Assembly (NCBI GenBank): GCA_013368315.1
Contig: JAACJM010000289.1
Span: forward strand, 1 to 64,000
DNA from: Tetrapyrgos nigripes
Lineage: Eukaryota > Basidiomycota > Agaricomycetes > Agaricales > Campanellaceae
DNA length: 64,000 nt
Direction: 5' to 3'
The notes under the pieces are model-generated. The model was not told where the DNA came from and did no database searches. It saw nothing but the letters and a program-made list of their open reading frames with translations. A program made the translations under genes and the position numbers. Shown here one piece after another: positions 34,921 to 46,821 of the stretch. The stretch's first letter is position 1, and every line of letters begins with the position of its first letter.

Positions 34921-37506
34921 TCAACCATCATTGATTTCTTCCCAATAGTATGATCCTTTCCCCAATTTAAATGTCTGGATATTCTCCTTGCTCTGCATCC
35001 TCAGGGAATGTGGTTCAGCTTCCAATTTGGCCTGCAGTCTTTTGCTTCTCCTGGTATCCAGTAGGTTTGATTGTCTGAAAAAGAAATTTGAGGCATTTGG
35101 CTTGAAGGTGAACACAAATGGTATCTTACATATTGAAATGTATTCCAGCCTCTTGTTCCAATGGTGGAACTTTGTGCAATTGTGGTCTTGTACTGGTCTT
35201 CATCGTTGGTTGTTCGGAGCATTCGGCATAGTTCTTTGAAGGTGGCCTTGGTATCAGATGATACAACCTCTCCAATACGTGCGACACGAGTGACTGATTT
35301 ATCATAATGATACTCGCAACCTTTTAACAAGGTTTGTGCAGCCTGCTGAAGCTCTTCAATAGACCGCCGTCCATTTTCAACCTGGAATAGGAAATCGCAA
35401 AATGCAATCACAAATCCCTGGCGCTGAGCATCACTAAAGTCCACGACCTGTGTTGGACTTCAGCTATCATACTATATTAAAATAGTGGATATCACTTACC
35501 ATAGCAAACATTACATCTGTAATCTCTATGTTCTTTGCTAATGCCCCCTCAGCAATACGCTGGAACACAGCAATGAAATGATATTTATAGTGCTCTGTTG
35601 TAGCACCATCTGCAAAGCTGAACATTCCAGGAACCCAAAGATTGGCAACAGGGGAAAATGCGGAAGTGATGATCAGGATTGCATTTGGAGCAGACCAGAA
35701 TTTATGTGCGCCATCAGTGAGAAGCCCCTCCAATGGTGCCAGACGAAGTGTGAGTGCATCTTTTGGCAGGAGCTGGTCTCGCTGCCAGTCTGTGTTGAAG
35801 GAAATGACAGTAATTGGTTCAAAACCAACAGTGCAGACATGCATATGAACATATCCTTCGTAGCGTTGCTTCCAGGCCTGGAACTGGGCAAGGAAAGTAT
35901 GACCGTTTTCCAATTTCAAAGCACCTCGTATTTCATGCAAGCGGTATCTCCAAGATGCAGGGTTGTTTGCTGCATGAGCAATAGAAGCGGCTCCAGGCTT
36001 ATATCCAGTTGCAGTCTTTTGGTCAACGAGAAGCTCCAGAGGTTTTTTGGTGGCATTGTTTTCAACAAGCTCTCCGATATCAGCTTCCTCTTTGGCAGTC
36101 AGATGTAGAACTCGGGAATGACGGCTATGTGTATGGGGCAGCCCATTGATATATCTGTATCTTTGGGTGCTCCTTTCACCATCCACTCGTCCCCAGGTGA
36201 TGATATATGCAATGGAAGGGCACTTCACATGGGAAAGAGAGGCACCACATGAGCACTGGCAGTTTGTAAGCTGCCATGAGATATCCTTGTGTGTCTGTGG
36301 CCGTGTGATAACCTTGCAAGATTCTTGAGTGCACTGAAACACCCCCAAGCATCTGCGCACACTCTCCCATCCACCTCCAACAGTATCAGCATCATAAGAA
36401 CCTTTGCGGTTGCTTCCACCACTATTTGAACAGGCCCAATGCACCATGAGTTTCTTGGTGGCTTCATATTGTGCATGAGTACAGTCAAGGGCAAAGACAC
36501 CATTGGGCCAGCCGTTCCATTCCATGTGATCCAGAGAAGTGAACATAGCATCAGCATCTCGGTTTTGTCGACATTCACGAACAGGTTGTGGATGCAAAGG
36601 AACGAATGCAGTCAATTTTGCTGGGTTGGTGAGGTCAATTGGTGCCCATGTGAATGTTGGTCCTGATTTAGTAGCGATTGGGTTGTGCTGGACAACAGGT
36701 GGTATGTTTTGTTTGGGTGGCTGACCAACCATATCTCCTAAAATTTTTAGCATTCAAGTCTTTCCTGTCAAGGAGAAAATGACTACATACTATGTGGTGG
36801 GACTGTTTTTGGGGGCTCTCGTGATGCAGGATTGGTATTGGAACCTTGCACATTTACACTGTCTATATAACATATAATATGTGCAATGATCAGTGACTAT
36901 TCAAATGGAAATTACTCTAGATTGAGACATACGAGGCTCTGGAGGATTGATAATAGGCTTTTGTGAAATGATATTGGATGAATTTGGTGGATTAATAACT
37001 GGATTTTGAGATCTGGTGTGGATTGTGCTTGGGTTGACAATGGGATTTTGAGTTGAGGTAAAAAGTCCTGATTTTACAACATGAGTGTATGATAACTTGA
37101 TTATTTTGTACAGAAAATACATACCTCGAGGATACAGTTGAAGCTGTACAACATCAGTATGCATGGCCTCTAAGGACAGCTTGATGGGCTGGGAATCTTG
37201 ACTTGATTGTTGCAATGCATTGGCACTGACACTAGTAGGAACTAGTTCAAAAGCCACAAGTTTCCCTGATTATCCATAGTTATTTTTGTAGGCCAAAAGT
37301 TTTGATGTTTACAAACCATTTTGGTACATTGGTATCTTGTGCATTTGAGGGTGAAGAATATCATTATTAGCTAGAATTATTTAAGTAAGTCAATATATGA
37401 GTATAAATGTAATGTCATAGTTCTCACAAGAGTGTGTAGTATTACTGCTGTCACTGGTGAAATGTGTAGGCAGAGAAGATGACCCTGAGCGAGCTTCTAT
37501 AACCAT
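34921..37506 (-). CDS. GCM/WRKY-type zinc finger plus MULE-like transposase
   Basis: Multi-exon minus-strand gene from ATG 37506. Early exons are Asn/Pro/Ser-rich (STQNPIVNPSTIHTRSQNP). The large exon to about 35500 has TFTWAPIDLTNP, a zinc-finger region with ESVRRCLGVFQCTQESC, CQCSCGASLSHVKC of the GCM/FLYWCH-WRKY class, then the LENGHTFLAQFQAWKQRY segment. A MULE-like catalytic region follows (GMFSFADGATTEHYKYHFIA, ITDVMFAM). A GTAAGT..ACACAG intron joins it to VVDFSDAQRQGFVIAFCDFL, CEYHYDKSVTRVARIG and a C-terminal exon (KRLQAKLEAEPHSLRMQSKE). I see no stop in the core exons. Domain assignment is from memory, and the last two junctions are uncertain. It would act as the transposase of the 32790-38146 element. 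Confidence 0.65.
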
Positions 37507-38145
37507 GTTTGAATCTATTGGCGCACAGAGTCAAAAATTTTAACACATCTACATACCATTTTGTATACTCGCTCTCGGATCCCAGTCAGTCGCATTTAAT
37601 ATACGGCTCAGGTCCATATTGCGCACACAGAACCTGTAGACATTTGAATATACATAGATGTGTAAAGCTAAAGGTAACGCTAACTAGGACCTGCACAGTA
37701 GATTTTTGCAAAAGCGGCACAGACTTTGTCTTTTTCGGGGGGGCGAGTGAAAGCAGCACAACTACGTTTAAAAGCCTATTATATACTGTGGCTGAATGCC
37801 ATCAATTTGGACGCTTAACGTAGCCCCGAATACGTTGCGCAGCGCAGAGAGAAACTGAAAATCAAAATCAAAATAACATAGGTTACTCCCGAGCATCGGG
37901 GGGTACAACGTCCGCATATTGATTGGGCAAATTGAAATAATATTAGTACTTAAGGTCTACATACTTTCTACTACACTTAGAATACAACTTACCTATCCAG
38001 CCGCTATACGAAAACCACAAGGAGTTGCGATCGACGGCTCAAACAAGCTCAACGTGGCTCGAGACGGAAGATCGGCGGCGTGCCTGAGCTGGGGCTCGGC
38101 TAAATCTGATGACACGTCGGTGGCACGCTGGTGCGACACGGTAAA

Positions 38146-41100
38146 TTCTCGCCCCCGCCAAGATCACATCCTTATGTAGTATTTCCAGCTTATTCTCCAA
38201 TCCAGAGGAAACCATCCTGGCCTCAAATCCACGCGACCAAAACGATGAGAAATAATCGTCCGGGCTTCCTTGAGGTGAGTATGGCAAGCAGCGTTTAATA
38301 GCGATCTGAAGAATATCATCTCCATAGTCAAAGATGTGCTGAACTTGACCAGCAGACCAGGTACTGCCGTCTTTGAAGCAAACATAAGAGTTTCCAATGC
38401 CCCTGGCACCTGGGATAGTATAAAAGCCTTGAGGCGCTGTGGTGCGTGAGTAGCAACGGATCTTTTCCAAAAGTTTTGGTTTGTGTGACAGTGCCGCCGA
38501 GAGTTCTGGATGCAAGGGAGACTTCAAAAGCCAATCCTCTAACCGCTTGTGTTTAGTGTTGGATGGATTCCACGAATGATTTTCTGAGGTGAGCACCGAA
38601 TCGTTGTCTTCGTCGTTGTCCTCCACTGCGCCTTCCCTGTCCTCACATGAACATACACTTTATCGAGCATGTTCAGACAATATTTGAGCAGAGGAGCACA
38701 ATCTTTCCGCAGCAACCATTGCCGAAACGATGCGCCGCTGTGAAAACCGTACAAAATAGATTTCTCGAATTGACCTAAATAAATAAATCAGTATTATATT
38801 TTACCAACCAAACATGCGAAGGAATCACCGATTATGTGATTCGTTGGTAACCCCTGCAGTCTCCCAATGAGTCTTTCAAAGAAAAAGGACCACCAGTTCC
38901 GAACCGTGCTAAAACTGTCCATGAAGTCATAAATATGGAAGGCGAGATGATGAGTAGGCATAAAGAATCCAGGAAAATTCTCTCGCAAGCCTAGGATGTG
39001 CTGCCTGTACAGGTTTCTAAAAGATTCCCTGCTTTCTGGCGTTAGAGTATCCTTAGTCATGGCTAGGAGAGCACACGACAACAACAGTGCAGTCTCAAGC
39101 ACAGACGACATCTCTTCTGCATCACCGGTCATGATCGGTGAATGCTTTCCCCACATACTTAGCAATGCGAGCGGAAGATGAATTGAAAAGAGTGTCCTCC
39201 AGTGATCAGCCTTCAAGGTTCCAGCTTTTGCCAAACCAGAGTTGCGCGGGGGTTTACGAACCCAAGACGGAGTGACCGTTTCCGTAATTATGTGGTGAAG
39301 GCGTTTGAGGACAGCGACTGAGTTAATCTGGGTCCACTTCAAGGCATCAGTGGGCTGACTGCGACGCTAGATATGAGCTTGTAGATTAGATGTCTTTTAT
39401 ATAATTTTTAGTGTGGACACAATAACTCACCCAGTCAATCAGCTGCTTTACAAGGTCCTCCTTCTCGATTTCAGAGACCCCAGCTGGTAGTCGATTCAGA
39501 TCCACACAAACATAAGCCAGAGAAGTCCACGTCTCCTTGTATAACTTATCATATAATGCGTCGAAACCTCGCTCCAGAGGCCGTTGAACTGGCTGCTGTA
39601 GTTTGCGATGAATATCCCCAATCCCAAAAGCGGAATGATGGTTCATTGTATGAGAAAGAAAACGGAGCAGTGCTTGGCGGTCGTCTGCTGAGAGGTTGTG
39701 ATGCCGTGTTTCATGAGTATGGCCTCTCAAAGAATTTCCTTCTTCAGCCATATAAGGCGACTTGCCATCCTTTGCTGTGAAAAAGGGCCACTGAAATCTC
39801 CCTTTTTCCTGGACACAGTTCATGCGCTAAGTTGATATCATCAGAATGAATGAAAAAATTATAGAAAGGAGACCTACCCATTTCAACAAAGTGTTCGCCA
39901 TTTCTCTTTTCACAATATCTTTTCCTTCAATCATAGATTGAAGCTCCAAAGTCTTCGAAGGAAAGGCCATCACGTTGTTGCAAACATAAAGCAGTACTAT
40001 CCACTTGTTGCCCATCAGTTTGCGGCGCAAGGCTGTCATTTCTGGTTTGGAAGTAGGTGCAGGTCTAGACAGAGCGATATGAACATCTGAGAGCTGTGAA
40101 AACGCAGTTTTGTCGTTTAAAATGTCCTTCTTCATCCACACCATTCTATCCTCGCGACACTTCTTGAGATTCCCAGACAGATGAGGCCATTGCATCAATG
40201 AAAGCACTCGTTCTTCGTCATTCTTACTTCCTTTGAGGGTCAGAAACCAACGCAATCGGTCAGATATATCCAACTCTGGCTTATCACCAGTGGAAGTAGT
40301 GTCGGTAGGATGAGGAGGGGGAGCAAAGTTGTAATAGTAAGCTTGGAATGTAGTCGGTATTTTCTGCCCCTTAGTTTCTGGTTCGTCCAACCCAAGAGCC
40401 TCCCGGAAGAAGTTTTGTAATATACGCAGCAGGAATGTATACATTGGTTCAGGCACGAGCTGCTCCAATGGTTTCCAATATTTGAGTGTCCAGAAGGCTG
40501 AATGCCGAGTTCCATAGATGTCTTCTATGCGAGCACGATCACTCAGGGTGATTGCTTTCCGCCACAAAGCTGCACCCTTCTGCCGAAGACGATCATCAAT
40601 AGGATGCCAATTCTCGAAGTCAACTCTGCCGAGGTGGGCGGTATGCCAACAATCGCATAAATAACAGAAATGGTGAGATGTCGCATCCAGGAAGCCTGCA
40701 TGAGGTCGTGCTGCCTTCAGGTCCATAATGGCATTGACTTTGGCAACACGATGTACACGTTCGTACGGGACTCCCCTTAGACCGTTCCTGCTAGAGTATT
40801 GTGGTGCAAGCCCACGAGTATAAGCTACGTCCAAATCACGCATTAACAGGTTCAGATAGTAGCTGTGAGCTGCTTCCTTGGTCTCTGGTTCAGAGGGTCC
40901 TTGTATAAGTCCCGGGATGTACACATAGGCAGGATCCTGCGCCATTGAGAGAGGCAGATTTAAGCATACAAGTCCAAGTACACCAGTAGAGGTGACTGCT
41001 CCTCGTATCCGATTTCCTTCAACGTTGAAAGAATCGCCATACAGCTTAAAAAACCACCGTCCTTCCTTGCCACGATCTGCCACAAAAAGACCATCATCAT

Positions 41101-42607
41101 TGGCACGGAAATGCCGTACAAAGTTTCCATCCCTACTATCATGCTTGACAAGTGGATTTTGGGGATGGTCAGAAATGTGCTGGCAGAAAGCGTCACCCAG
41201 TTCTTCAATCCCAGGAAGCGAAAGGAATTTCCCAAACCAATCCAGAAAAGAATAGTAGTGAAAGGTCTCCCGTGGTCGTCCATCATCATGCAGCAAAGGT
41301 TCAGCACAGAGGCCATGGACGGTGATATTGGAACAGTATTCATCATAAGTGGGCTTTGACGAGCCAGCAGAATATGTGGGTTCATAAGTATATTTGCACC
41401 CCTTGCATACAGCGTAGGGTACAGTCGAGATACCGAGGTTCAAACGATTTTCTAGGGCATGAAGAGTCTCGGGGATTTCGTCAATGGCGTTCTTCTGCTC
41501 AGTTGTCTCACCCGCTGGATTGAGTGCAACCAATGAGCGCCCAAAGATTTTAATCATCTTCAACAGAAACGACGTGCATCGCTCTGAGCCCCCCTCGAAC
41601 ACTCGTCCAACCAGCGCAATGCAATAAGCAAGAAGCGTCGGAGTTTGTCGACGCCTATTGGGATCGATGAAGTGTCTCTCTGAAATGACAATCCTGTGAG
41701 CATGCTGGGTCCAGTGTCATGAAGATAAAACACACCATTGTCAATGCGAATGGCCGTCTTGTCAGGGTGTCGAGAACGCCAGTCCTTCCAGCACGTCCTC
41801 AGAGACTCAACACCAGCTTTGATTTCCGTCAGGAGTACTTCTGTAACGTCTGACTGCCTGACGCCTTTCAAATCTTTGCTCAATGATATAATCCCTCCCT
41901 CAACCTCTAATAGTACCCGCTGAATTACATCCTCTGGACTTGAAACCTCCATAATGGCGTTAAGTTGGGCCTGTAGCTGAGAAAGGGCTTCCTTCTGACG
42001 AGTGAGTTTGGCAAAGGCATCAACGGAGGCCGCATGTCTGTCTCGCTCCGTGCCAAACAGATGACGGTATCTGTCTGGTCCGCGTTTCAAAGCAGAGGCA
42101 ATGGAACCTTGCTCGTCATGGTCTGGACGAAGAGCTTGTTGGAGCTAAGTATGTGTCAGTTAAATTCCATGATAATGACAACGAACTCACTGCAAAAGCG
42201 GCTACTTCTTCAGAAAAGACCTCGAGCTCTGATGCATTCAGTAGAGTAGCAGATAGCTCTCCATCTCTATTCAGAATTGTCCTATGTGCGACCTGTATGG
42301 CACGGTCTTCGTCTATTTGGCCTGAATCAGAACGGGAGTGACAAGAGAAACCCGTGGCAGTAACCAGAGCTTCTGCCGTAGATGGAGAGGGAGAAGAGAT
42401 GCGGAGTCCAGGAGATGTGAGCTTGGACGGAAGATCGGGACCTGAGGTCGGACGAGGTCTTTTCGTTCTTTCATGCGAAGTATTTGAACATTCTTCTGCC
42501 GTGGGTGATGGTGTACGAGCTCGTTTTGGACGCTTTCGGGCAAACAGTTTGGCAAAATGGTCGCGGTTCGCTTGCTCCATGGTCAAGAAAGAGACGCGAT
42601 GTGACAT
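38146..42607 (-). CDS. Tnp2-like (CACTA/EnSpm-type) transposase, 3' end lost
   Basis: Exons at about 42191-42607, 41736-42144, 39878-41679, 39431-39826, 38829-39366 and 38640-38774, then 38146-38626, mostly with clean GT..AG joins. The N-terminus is basic (RKRPKRARTPSP) and is followed by a helical region. The core has VCKGCKYTYEP, ETFHYYSFLDWFGKFLSLPG, VYIPGLIQGPSEPETKEAAH, VNAIMDLKAARPHAGFLDAT and HHFCYLCDC. This matches the Tnp2 pattern of a PGP..P segment, D.PA and a paired-cysteine motif. Later exons give GTLKADHWRTLFSIHLPLAL and FERLIGRLQGLPTNHIIG, which are typical of this fungal family. A frame change is needed near 38640. The frame runs into the inverted repeat at 38146, so the C-terminus is missing. 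A TRIM sits 20 bases upstream of the ATG. Confidence 0.7.
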
Positions 42608-42626
42608 GTCACAATACGCGTCTTTC

Positions 42627-43153
42627 TGTAAGCATGCTGCTTACGACGCTGCGGCCCGCTGGCCTCCAAGGTGGAGTTCCCAGGGTGTCTGTAGTGTCTA
42701 TATATAGCTCCGAGTTTATGAAGTAGTATTACTTCATAAATCTGCCTTTTAGTGCAGTGGCATAGGCCTCGGAGCTATATGTTTACATATTTATGAAGTA
42801 ATACGGCTGGTAGGAGGGGTTGGCGGTTCAAACCCGGGGCAGGGCAAAGGTTGCTGGCTGTCCCAACTCCCGAGCCGGATCTCTCCGGGTCCAGTTGCAC
42901 CTGAATGGGTGGGGTAGGCCTATATAACATAAGCAGCCTTGACCAGGAGCCATCACCTATACACAGTGGCTGTGGTTTGAAGGTTGTGAGGGTGTAAGCA
43001 TGCTGCTTACGACGCTGCGGCCCGCTGGCCTCCAAGGTGGAGTTCCCAGGGTGTCTGTAGTGTCTATATATAGCTCCGAGTTTATGAAGTAGTATTACTT
43101 CATAAATCTGCCTTTTAGTGCAGTGGCATAGGCCTCGGAGCTATATGTTTACA
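42627..43153. mobile_element. Complete TRIM (miniature LTR retrotransposon)
   Basis: Two identical 161-base direct repeats (42627-42787 and 42993-43153) begin TGTAAGC and end GTTTACA. They are flanked by a perfect 5-base duplication CTTTC (42622-42626 and 43154-43158). The 205-base interior has no ORF. A TGG-initiated segment (TGGTAGGAGGGGTTGG at 42808) could be a primer-binding site, but it is 20 bases inside. A short purine-rich stretch (gtgagggtg) precedes the right repeat. Each LTR also has hairpins gtaagca/tgcttac and tatagctccgag/ctcggagctata. Confidence 0.9.
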
Positions 43154-43158
43154 CTTTC

Positions 43159-44514
43159 ACGTACTACTCGTGACCTAGAAGTGACATGGGCCCTAAGTGG
43201 AAGATTCCAAAGAATCTGTCCATATCTTCGTTCCTCCCTCATCTCCCTTCATAAAAATTGAATAGTAGATACTTCCACATACTAACTACATTTATATGTA
43301 GCCAGATAGGTTTCCCTTGAGACGTTTACCATGAGCTGAAAACAACATGTACTTGTACATCGTCATATTGTCTGTCTACGAGAGACTAGTGCATTTCCGC
43401 GAGCGTGACAGAAGTGAAAGGCTTTCCCATAAGCTATCCCGCCGAAAGAATTTTGTGAAACCCAATATTGTAGTCCCTACGACTGATTTTATTCGTATCC
43501 AGTTTTTTTCTGGGCTGAAATTTGAGTGTTGTGCCTTTTTACGCAGTAAACGAGGAATGAACCGTGATAGAAAAGTTGCTTCAAACTCCGCTCGGCGCCT
43601 GCTTTTTTTGAAAGAGGGTCACACTTGTGACATCTTTCACTTCCTCGCCAGTACGCCGTCACAAAACGCCCTCCACGGCTTGTGTCGACATCCCTCGAAA
43701 AACCCTGCAGATCTGATAAACTAAAAGGTTATACCATAGACTTGAGGTGTGTAAATTTTTCGGACAACAGTAGATTTGCGAAAGTTTTAATTCCCGCTAC
43801 TCGGTCTGTAGGACAGGTTTTGGAACCCACGTGCTCTCGGTGTCAAGTCTTCAGGTTGACATAACGGGAAATTTCCTTCACCTTATCATGTCTACCGCTG
43901 CAAAACGACGTGTCCGTCACGTCCAGCGATGTAAAAGGTGGATTTAATCTTACTGAGCCCGATGATCAATACCTAAGCTAGAACAGGTTTTAATATTGTT
44001 CGTATGTACAAGCACGATAAGCGGTGGTAAGAGTAAGAGAGTAAAAGACAATGAGCGTAAGGTACTCGATCTACTTAAGTACTACTGATTGTGGGAAATA
44101 ATAATATAAGCGCTGTGGCGAATTCTATAAAAGGTAATATCCGTTACAGGCGACAATGCTCTCGCTGCCAGCCACCTTAGGGGGAACGCTCTCCGTCTCG
44201 CTCATCTCGTCACCATAATGATCGCTGCAGGTCTCCGCTTCCTCGCTCAGACAGACTTGGTCGTGGCAGAACTCCTGCCTGATCTTGTTGCTCTGTAGTT
44301 CACTGAACAACAGACTATCAACTCCAAATATGCGAGAGAACTTAGTACTATTGGGTCGTAGGTAAGACAAGACTAGTATGTACAGATACAGACATTTCAA
44401 AATGCCGCCCGAATATATTGGATGCACATCTCGGCCTTGCCCAAAGAGCATAACAACATTGGTAAGATCATCAGCAAGACGGAGAAAACTCTATGTACTT
44501 ATACACAACGGACA
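43159..44514. other. Gene-poor stretch with dispersed-repeat arm
   Basis: 43604-43655 is inversely related to 25262-25315. Both can be read as LKEGHTCDIFHF. A minus-strand frame at 44125-44400 (QEFCHDQVCLSEEAETCSDH) could be a last exon of the WD40 gene, but I cannot show the join. Confidence 0.35.
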
Positions 44515-46821
44515 TCAATGAAGAGCTATGGTGGTCAGCTCCTCATCCTCTTCACTGTGTGCAACACTACTGGTACCTGGGGGGTTATAACTCTCCAGCT
44601 TGAAAGTAAAAGTAACCTGAACGGTGTCAAAATCGATGTAGGTGACCAATTCTCGCTCAGTGACAGGGACTGTGGCTGGCAAGTCGGCGAACGTAGCAGG
44701 AGCGTCTACAGCACTGGAGCTTTGCGAGGTCCATACATATGGGGAAGGGTCCAGATTATAAACCAAACCACGGTTGAAAAACTGGAAATCCATCAAAGGG
44801 GTGAGAGACAAACGACAAGACCAGAAGTGGACGTACTATGATAAGAGATATGACAGCCCAGACTATCACAGTGTATAGAGAAGGGCACAGGAGAGAGCTA
44901 GACGTATTCCCAAATCGCTTTTTCGTGAAAACGACCACCTGTGCTGGTTGCCATCTCGTAGAACCCGCGATAGCGACAAGATATGAAGAAGGAAGGGTGA
45001 GAGTCTGGAAGTGAAAAAAGTCAACTACGGAGGTCAACTATTCAAAATAAAACCAAGACCCACAGTGATGGACTGCACCAAAGACCTAGGGCTCCTAACG
45101 GATCGGATTGGGTCGGATTCGGATGCCAATCCGTTCGGATGGGTCGTCCAAATGTCCCAATCCGCATCCGGCAGATGTCATCCGACGGATAGCCGATCAT
45201 CCGACGGATAGTGTGCCGAAAGTGGCGGCACTTGCCTTAGAGTCCTTATCTTGCGTAGAAAAACTTTAAAATTCTTTTTTTCGTCGTTTTCTTTGAGTAT
45301 ACATGTGTTCTATGCCTGAGATAAATAAAAGGTTCAAGTACTGACCATTTCTGACTGTCTGAGGAAATGGCGGCATGTCAACGTGTCATTTCCCACGATG
45401 CCGTAGTATCTTTTCTTGGATTCTGTTGGCCATGTGGCTTGCATCTGGCCACTCGGAAAGGTCCGAGAACACTACCACACCTCCACCCAGCCTCCTCGTC
45501 ACGTCGTTCTTGGTTTTCTCTGCTGTAGACCCACTTCCCACGCCCCTACCCAATCCGCGGATGATCCTCGGATTGTCGGATGGTAATCCGTTCGGATGGG
45601 ATAGACTAAAAGTCCCAATCCGCATCCGAAATCCGACTGTCCATCGGCGGATGATCGCCGGATCATCCGATCCGTTAGGAGCCCTACAAAGACCCTCCTG
45701 GGTAAGAAAGACTCTGCACACGTTTTCCTGAGTCAAGAGAAAAGACTTCGGCAGATGCAGAGTCGGTCCCCACCACCAGCGTAGAGCCATCTTCAGCAAA
45801 GGCGACTTGCTTCACGTCACCTACATTGCAACCTTTGTTTTGAAACGTGATGATGGGCTCGGCTGCATTGCTTAGTCAGAAGACCGCTGCATGCTTTCCA
45901 GTCGAGGCTGCGAAGATACCTCTGCCTTCGTCCAGATCTACCGAATCCCTGTGGAGGTAAGGCATTAGCAAACAGAACGGAGCTGGGGAGAGTTTTATGG
46001 CTTACATGCAGTCAGGACCTTCCTTCCTTATCCATGCTGGTTCACCAGTACTCCCGTTAATCTGCAAACTGACAAAATACCAATGTGTATGTCGTACCAT
46101 GAAGAGAACGGAGAATACAACTCACAAACTTCCACCCGCCTTGGAAAAAGCAAAGACGGTACACGAAGCCTGACAGAATTGAACAGTCCGGGGAACGAAG
46201 GTCGGAGGAAGGCCAACTTTAAATACATTGCTGAGTACGAGTTTAGAGTTCAACTTCCAGACACCGACGCTGTTGTCGTTGGTAGATGTCACAAAGAAAC
46301 CATCTTTATTGGTGGGGACCCTCCCTTGTAGTACGTCCATTGACATAACGTGTTCGGGGTGATTGCGGTAGACGGTCTGACTTTCAGACATTCGAAACAT
46401 CTGCTCAGGTAAAAGGATATGAGTTAGAAAAATCAATGCAAAGAATTATAATGGACGAACGTGAAGAAGACCATCCCAATACCAAACATTTACTTGACCA
46501 ACCATGTTCCCGAAAATGACGACATGTTTCTCACTTTCTTCAAAGAAAAACCAGGCGGAGGAAGAACAAACGTGCTTCCTTTCAAAGGGTGCGTAGGGAA
46601 GGTGGGGTGTAGGAACAGCCTGCCCTGTCTTCAAATTCCAGATGGTGATACCACCGTACCATGCATAGATACAGTGAGCTAGTATTCTGTAGTTCTGAGA
46701 CAATGTACGACGTACCAGCGGCAGACACAAAGGTACCATCTATAGAGAAGGAGACTGATAGGACTGCATTCTGAGGGCCGGAAAGGGTAGTAAGTTTCTT
46801 GTAGGGGTTCTTCCAGAACAT
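44515..46821 (-). pseudogene. WD40-repeat protein with C-terminal membrane segment, split by a MITE
   Basis: Exons 46716-46821, 46461-46678, 46126-46400, 46006-46068 and 45695-45948, continuing at 45064-45086 beyond the MITE, then about 44756-45004 and possibly 44515-44800. Beta-propeller blades are evident: MFWKNPYKKLTTLSGPQNAV, SVSFSIDGTFVSAAG, GGITIWNLKTGQ, GFFVTSTNDNSVGVWKLNSK and VAFAEDGSTLVVGTDS. Beyond the MITE, YLVAIAGSTRWQPAQVVVF is followed by a hydrophobic segment TVIVWAVISLIIVRPLLVL. This matches a basidiomycete WD40 membrane family that I know without a name. Two defects are visible, TGA at 45876-45878 where a sense codon is expected, and the 600-base MITE inserted in codons for PGGSL with a CAAAGACC duplication. 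Confidence 0.75.
45087..45686 (+). mobile_element. hAT-type MITE, family A, copy 2 (600 bases)
   Basis: Same TIR TAGGGCTCCTAACGGATCGG and same length as 13374-13973, with no difference seen by eye. It is flanked by a perfect 8-base target duplication CAAAGACC (45079-45086 and 45687-45694), as expected of hAT elements. It interrupts a coding exon of the WD40 gene. Confidence 0.95.

Larger units (their letters stand above)
32790..38146. mobile_element. Nested DNA transposon carrying KOW and GCM-MULE genes
   Basis: agaatttaccgtgtcgccc at 32788-32806 is found inverted at 38128-38147 (gcgacacggtaaattctc). More of the word set cgtgccac/gtgtcgcc follows inside both ends, and GC-rich copies lie at 33004-33120. 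The two ends enclose two convergent genes (KOW on plus, GCM-MULE on minus). The right end falls inside the 3' coding part of the Tnp2-like gene. I found no clear target duplication, so the exact borders and the possibility of two separate MITEs remain open. Confidence 0.45.

Noticed and set aside
42815..42840. ggttcaaaccc, a tRNA B-box-like word, as a tRNA or SINE
   Set aside because: It lies in the interior of the TRIM and no cloverleaf or A box at proper spacing was found.
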